DNA of 64,000 nt from Pasteurella testudinis DSM 23072 (GTDB taxonomy: Bacteria; Pseudomonadota; Gammaproteobacteria; Enterobacterales; Pasteurellaceae): the NCBI RefSeq assembly GCF_900176075.1, contig NZ_FWWV01000057.1:37379-101378 (forward strand), written 5' to 3'. Positions 61,451 to 64,000 of the stretch are shown here, in pieces. The notes under the pieces are model-generated. The model saw only the letters and a list, made by a program, of their open reading frames with translations. It had not been told where the DNA came from and did not search any database. The position numbers and the translations under genes were made by a program. Numbering within the stretch: position 1 is the first letter of the stretch; each line of letters begins with the position of its first letter.

Positions 61451-61461
61451 GAGAAAACAGC

Positions 61462-62925
61462 GTGCATATACAGTCAATTATTCGCATTGTCGGCATTTTG
61501 GTGATGTGTTTTTCGCTCACCATGCTGGCGCCGGCATTTATCGCCTTGCTTTACGATGACGGCGGCGGCAGTGCGTTTGTCGAAACTTTTTTTATTACCT
61601 TAGTGATCGGTGCGATATTGTGGTGGGCGACCCACAACCATAAGCACGAATTGCGTTCGCGCGAGGGATTTCTGATCGTGGTGCTGTTCTGGGTGGTGCT
61701 CGGCAGCGTCGGCTCGTTACCCTTTATGTTATTTGATCACCCGCAACTAAACGTTGCCAACGCCTTTTTCGAATCCTTTTCCGGCTTGACCACCACCGGC
61801 GCCACGGTGATCGTCGGCTTGGACAGCCTGCCGAAAGCGATTTTATTCTACCGCCAAATGCTGCAATGGTTGGGCGGTATGGGGATCATCGTATTGGCGA
61901 TCGCGATTATTCCGCTGTTGGGGATCGGCGGCATGCAGCTTTACCGTGCCGAAATGCCCGGACCGCTAAAAGAGCAAAAAATGCGCCCGCGTATCGCCGA
62001 AACCGCCAAAGCGTTGTGGGTAATCTATTCCACTTTGACCCTGTTGTGTGCGTTGGCGTATTGGGCTGCCGGCATGGACGTTTTTGATGCGATCAGCCAC
62101 AGTTTTTCCACCATTTCGATCGGTGGCTTTTCCACCCACGATGCTAGCATGGGCTACTTCGACAGCACGGCGATCAACCTGATTGCGGCGGTGTTTTTGT
62201 TTATCTCCGGCTGTAACTTCGCGCTGCATTTTTCCGCCTATTTTGAGCTGGGCAGAAGCAATATTTTTAAATTGTATTTCACCGATCCGGAATTCAAGGC
62301 TTTTCTGTTTATCCAGCTGGCATTGGTGGCAATCTGCACCTTCAGCTTAGTCGGCTACAACTATTTTTCCGGTATCGGCGAAGCCTTTGAGCACGCCCTG
62401 TTTCAATCGGTGTCGATTTCCACCACCGCCGGCTTCACCACGTCTTCGTTCGACAGTTGGCCTTCGTTTTTACCGATGTTGCTGCTGATGACCTCGTTTA
62501 TCGGCGGTTGCGCCGGTTCGACCGGCGGCGGTTTGAAAGTGATTCGCGTGCTGTTGCTGTTGGTGCAGGGAAAACGGGAGATGAACCGACTGGTTCATCC
62601 GAATATCGTTCAGCCGATTAAATTGGGTGACAGAGTGTTATCCGAGCGGATTATCCAAGGCATTTGGGCGTTTTTTTCCGCATATCTGCTGATTTTTGTC
62701 CTCTGTTTGTTGGCGGTGATTGCCTGCGGCGTGGACAGTTTTGATGCTTTTAATGCGGTGGTTGCCTGTTTAAACAACCTCGGACCGGGTTTGGGCAGTA
62801 TCAGCAGCAATTTTGTCTCAATCCCTGACAGTGCGAAATGGATCTTGACCTTCGCCATGATTTGCGGACGGTTGGAAGTATTTACCTTGCTGGTGCTGTT
62901 CACGCCGGCATTTTGGAAAAGTTAA
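61462..62925 (+). CDS. trkH: Potassium uptake protein TrkH
   Basis: A 487-aa membrane protein, GTG start (GTGCATATACAG). It has the SKT-family fourfold pore repeats, with selectivity-filter segments SGLTTTGATV, STISIGGFST, STTAGFTTSS and NNLGPGLGSI, each containing the filter glycine. With the NAD-binding subunit TrkA (not in the window) it takes up K+ across the inner membrane. Length agrees with E. coli TrkH (483). Cotranscribed with yigZ and hemG. Confidence 0.95.
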   Translation: MHIQSIIRIVGILVMCFSLTMLAPAFIALLYDDGGGSAFVETFFITLVIGAILWWATHNHKHELRSREGFLIVVLFWVVLGSVGSLPFMLFDHPQLNVANAFFESFSGLTTTGATVIVGLDSLPKAILFYRQMLQWLGGMGIIVLAIAIIPLLGIGGMQLYRAEMPGPLKEQKMRPRIAETAKALWVIYSTLTLLCALAYWAAGMDVFDAISHSFSTISIGGFSTHDASMGYFDSTAINLIAAVFLFISGCNFALHFSAYFELGRSNIFKLYFTDPEFKAFLFIQLALVAICTFSLVGYNYFSGIGEAFEHALFQSVSISTTAGFTTSSFDSWPSFLPMLLLMTSFIGGCAGSTGGGLKVIRVLLLLVQGKREMNRLVHPNIVQPIKLGDRVLSERIIQGIWAFFSAYLLIFVLCLLAVIACGVDSFDAFNAVVACLNNLGPGLGSISSNFVSIPDSAKWILTFAMICGRLEVFTLLVLFTPAFWKS

Positions 62926-62954
62926 AAAGAAAAATAAAAGAGCGGTTATTGTTG

Positions 62955-63515
62955 ATGAAAACCTTGATTATTTATTCGTCCGTTGACGGGCAAACGCAAA
63001 AAATCGCGCAAGCGATGGCTGCCGAAATGCAAGCGGCGGATCAAAGTGCGGTGCTGGAATTAACCGCATTAAGCCAAGCCGACCAGTACGATTTAAGCGG
63101 TTACGATAACATTGTTATCGGTGCCTCAATCCGCTACGGCCATTTTAACAAAGCGCTTGAGCCTTATATTCAGCGCCATGCGCAGTTGCTAAACCGCAAA
63201 AAAAGCGCTTTCTACAGCGTGAACCTCACCGCGCGCAAAGCCGATAAAAACACGCCTGAAACCAATGTTTATACCCGTAAATTTCTACAACGGATCGATT
63301 GGCAACCAACCCAAAGTGCGGTTTTCGCCGGTGCGCTGCGTTATCCGCGTTACCGTTTTTTTGACCGTTTCATGATCCGTTTGATTATGAAAATCACCGG
63401 CGGCGAAACCGACACGACGAAAGAAATCGAATACACCGATTGGGACAAGGTGGCGGAATTTGCGCGGCGTTTTAAATCATGGCAAGGTACAACCCGAACA
63501 TCCTTTACATATTAA
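62955..63515 (+). CDS. hemG: Protoporphyrinogen IX dehydrogenase (menaquinone), HemG
   Basis: A 186-aa flavodoxin-fold protein. ATG 62955 gives MKTLIIYSSVDGQTQKIAQ, with the FMN phosphate loop. The characteristic long insertion with KSAFYSVNLTARKADKN, and GGETDTTKEIEYTDW at the end, match HemG. It oxidises protoporphyrinogen IX to protoporphyrin IX in heme synthesis and occurs mainly in gammaproteobacteria. In E. coli the order pepQ-yigZ-trkH-hemG is the same and rRNA follows; here a transposase follows. Two USS cores in frame. Confidence 0.92.
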   Translation: MKTLIIYSSVDGQTQKIAQAMAAEMQAADQSAVLELTALSQADQYDLSGYDNIVIGASIRYGHFNKALEPYIQRHAQLLNRKKSAFYSVNLTARKADKNTPETNVYTRKFLQRIDWQPTQSAVFAGALRYPRYRFFDRFMIRLIMKITGGETDTTKEIEYTDWDKVAEFARRFKSWQGTTRTSFTY

Positions 63516-63529
63516 CCCGATGACATCGT

Positions 63530-64000
63530 TTACACTTCGGGTTTATGCCACGATGTTGGGCGGATAATTCTTTGGGTGATGTCATCTCGTTCACCAAGAA
63601 AATGAAACCGATAAAACATTTCCCATAATCCATCACCTTTGGGTAAAAAGGCGATTTTTTCACCTGCTAGCACTTCACTAATATAGAGTAATTTTCCACG
63701 CCATTTGATTTCACCATTATGCCGTACACTTCGTAAAATAGCCTCTTGGTGATATTCATATTCTTCAATCCGTGTGGGATAAATACGGATTGAAGGTGTA
63801 TAACAGCTCACCGGCATTTGTCTTTCCAGACTTTCATGTGAACGCAGTTGATTAAACTCTTCTCTAAAAATATCCAGCTTTTGTTGGAATTCATGCATTT
63901 CTACCTTAAGCGTATCCACCTTTGCAATATAGCGCTTCAACTCCCTGTGCATTCGCTCTAAACGACCATTTTGCTGTGGTTTTCCTGCTTCAATACGTTC
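63530..64000 (-). mobile_element. IS481-family transposase, C-terminal part (continues past the right edge)
   Basis: The frame is open to position 64000 and ends at 63530. GKPQQNGRLERMHREL contains the catalytic Glu of the DDE integrase core, and the following helical QKLDIFREEFNQLRSHESLE is typical of IS481-type (integrase core) transposases. The N-terminal HTH and first two catalytic Asp lie outside the window. Its stop faces hemG at 15 bp, so it may have displaced the sequence normally downstream of hemG. No terminal inverted repeat could be confirmed. Confidence 0.8.

Noticed and set aside
62955..64000. rRNA genes after hemG, as in E. coli
   Set aside because: The sequence after hemG encodes a transposase; no 16S sequence is visible.

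Overview
The window looks like a chromosomal segment of a Neisseria-type bacterium (Neisseriaceae). The 10-base neisserial DNA uptake core GCCGTCTGAA occurs dozens of times, in both the AG-DUS and AT-DUS forms, mostly as inverted pairs behind genes. Correia-type (CREE) miniature elements with TATAGT...ACTATA ends are also frequent. Unusually, nearly every DUS hairpin also carries the Pasteurellaceae (Haemophilus) uptake core AAGTGCGGT, so the terminators are DUS+USS hybrids. No rRNA, tRNA or CRISPR array was recognised.

Layout. (1) 0-3.1 kb: two metallo-beta-lactamase-fold hydrolases and a GlxA-type AraC regulator. (2) 3.6-14.6 kb: a lower-GC type I restriction-modification island, in order half-length hsdS, hsdM, a RhuM remnant, rhuM, full-length hsdS, a DUF3800 gene, an unrecognised 156-aa gene, hsdR, a membrane protein and a YgjP-type metallopeptidase. 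Its right edge abuts a LysR gene cut to 96 codons. (3) 14.6-54.6 kb: an accessory metabolic region built from small modules. Each typically has a LysR, MarR or Lrp regulator read divergently from, or coupled to, an oxidoreductase, hydrolase, tautomerase or exporter. Many of the enzymes have signal peptides. The region also holds an ada-like/alkB DNA-alkylation repair operon, a FitAB/VapBC-type toxin-antitoxin pair, prpF, and many broken genes (LysR, AraC, UvrA-like, RhuM, CMD, MATE). (4) 54.6-57.0 kb: a LysR/YbfB/tautomerase module without DUS. (5) 57.0-63.5 kb: elaA-like, DUF2254, tusA, pepQ-yigZ-trkH-hemG. The last four are in the enterobacterial order, carry about ten Haemophilus-type USS cores and no DUS, and are followed by an IS481-type transposase. 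This block was most likely acquired from a Pasteurellaceae donor.

How the parts work together. The restriction island supplies DNA modification and cleavage plus several accessory proteins of unknown role. The modular region looks like a collection of detoxification and small-molecule functions (quinone reductases, an Old Yellow Enzyme, an SDR, amine oxidases, alpha/beta hydrolases, exporters), each with its own regulator. CREE elements and DUS repeats have shaped the region. They sit inside genes (MATE, CMD), supply stop codons to at least four genes, and nest inside one another, in one place three levels deep. Gene family names come from recognising protein motifs; no database search was run.
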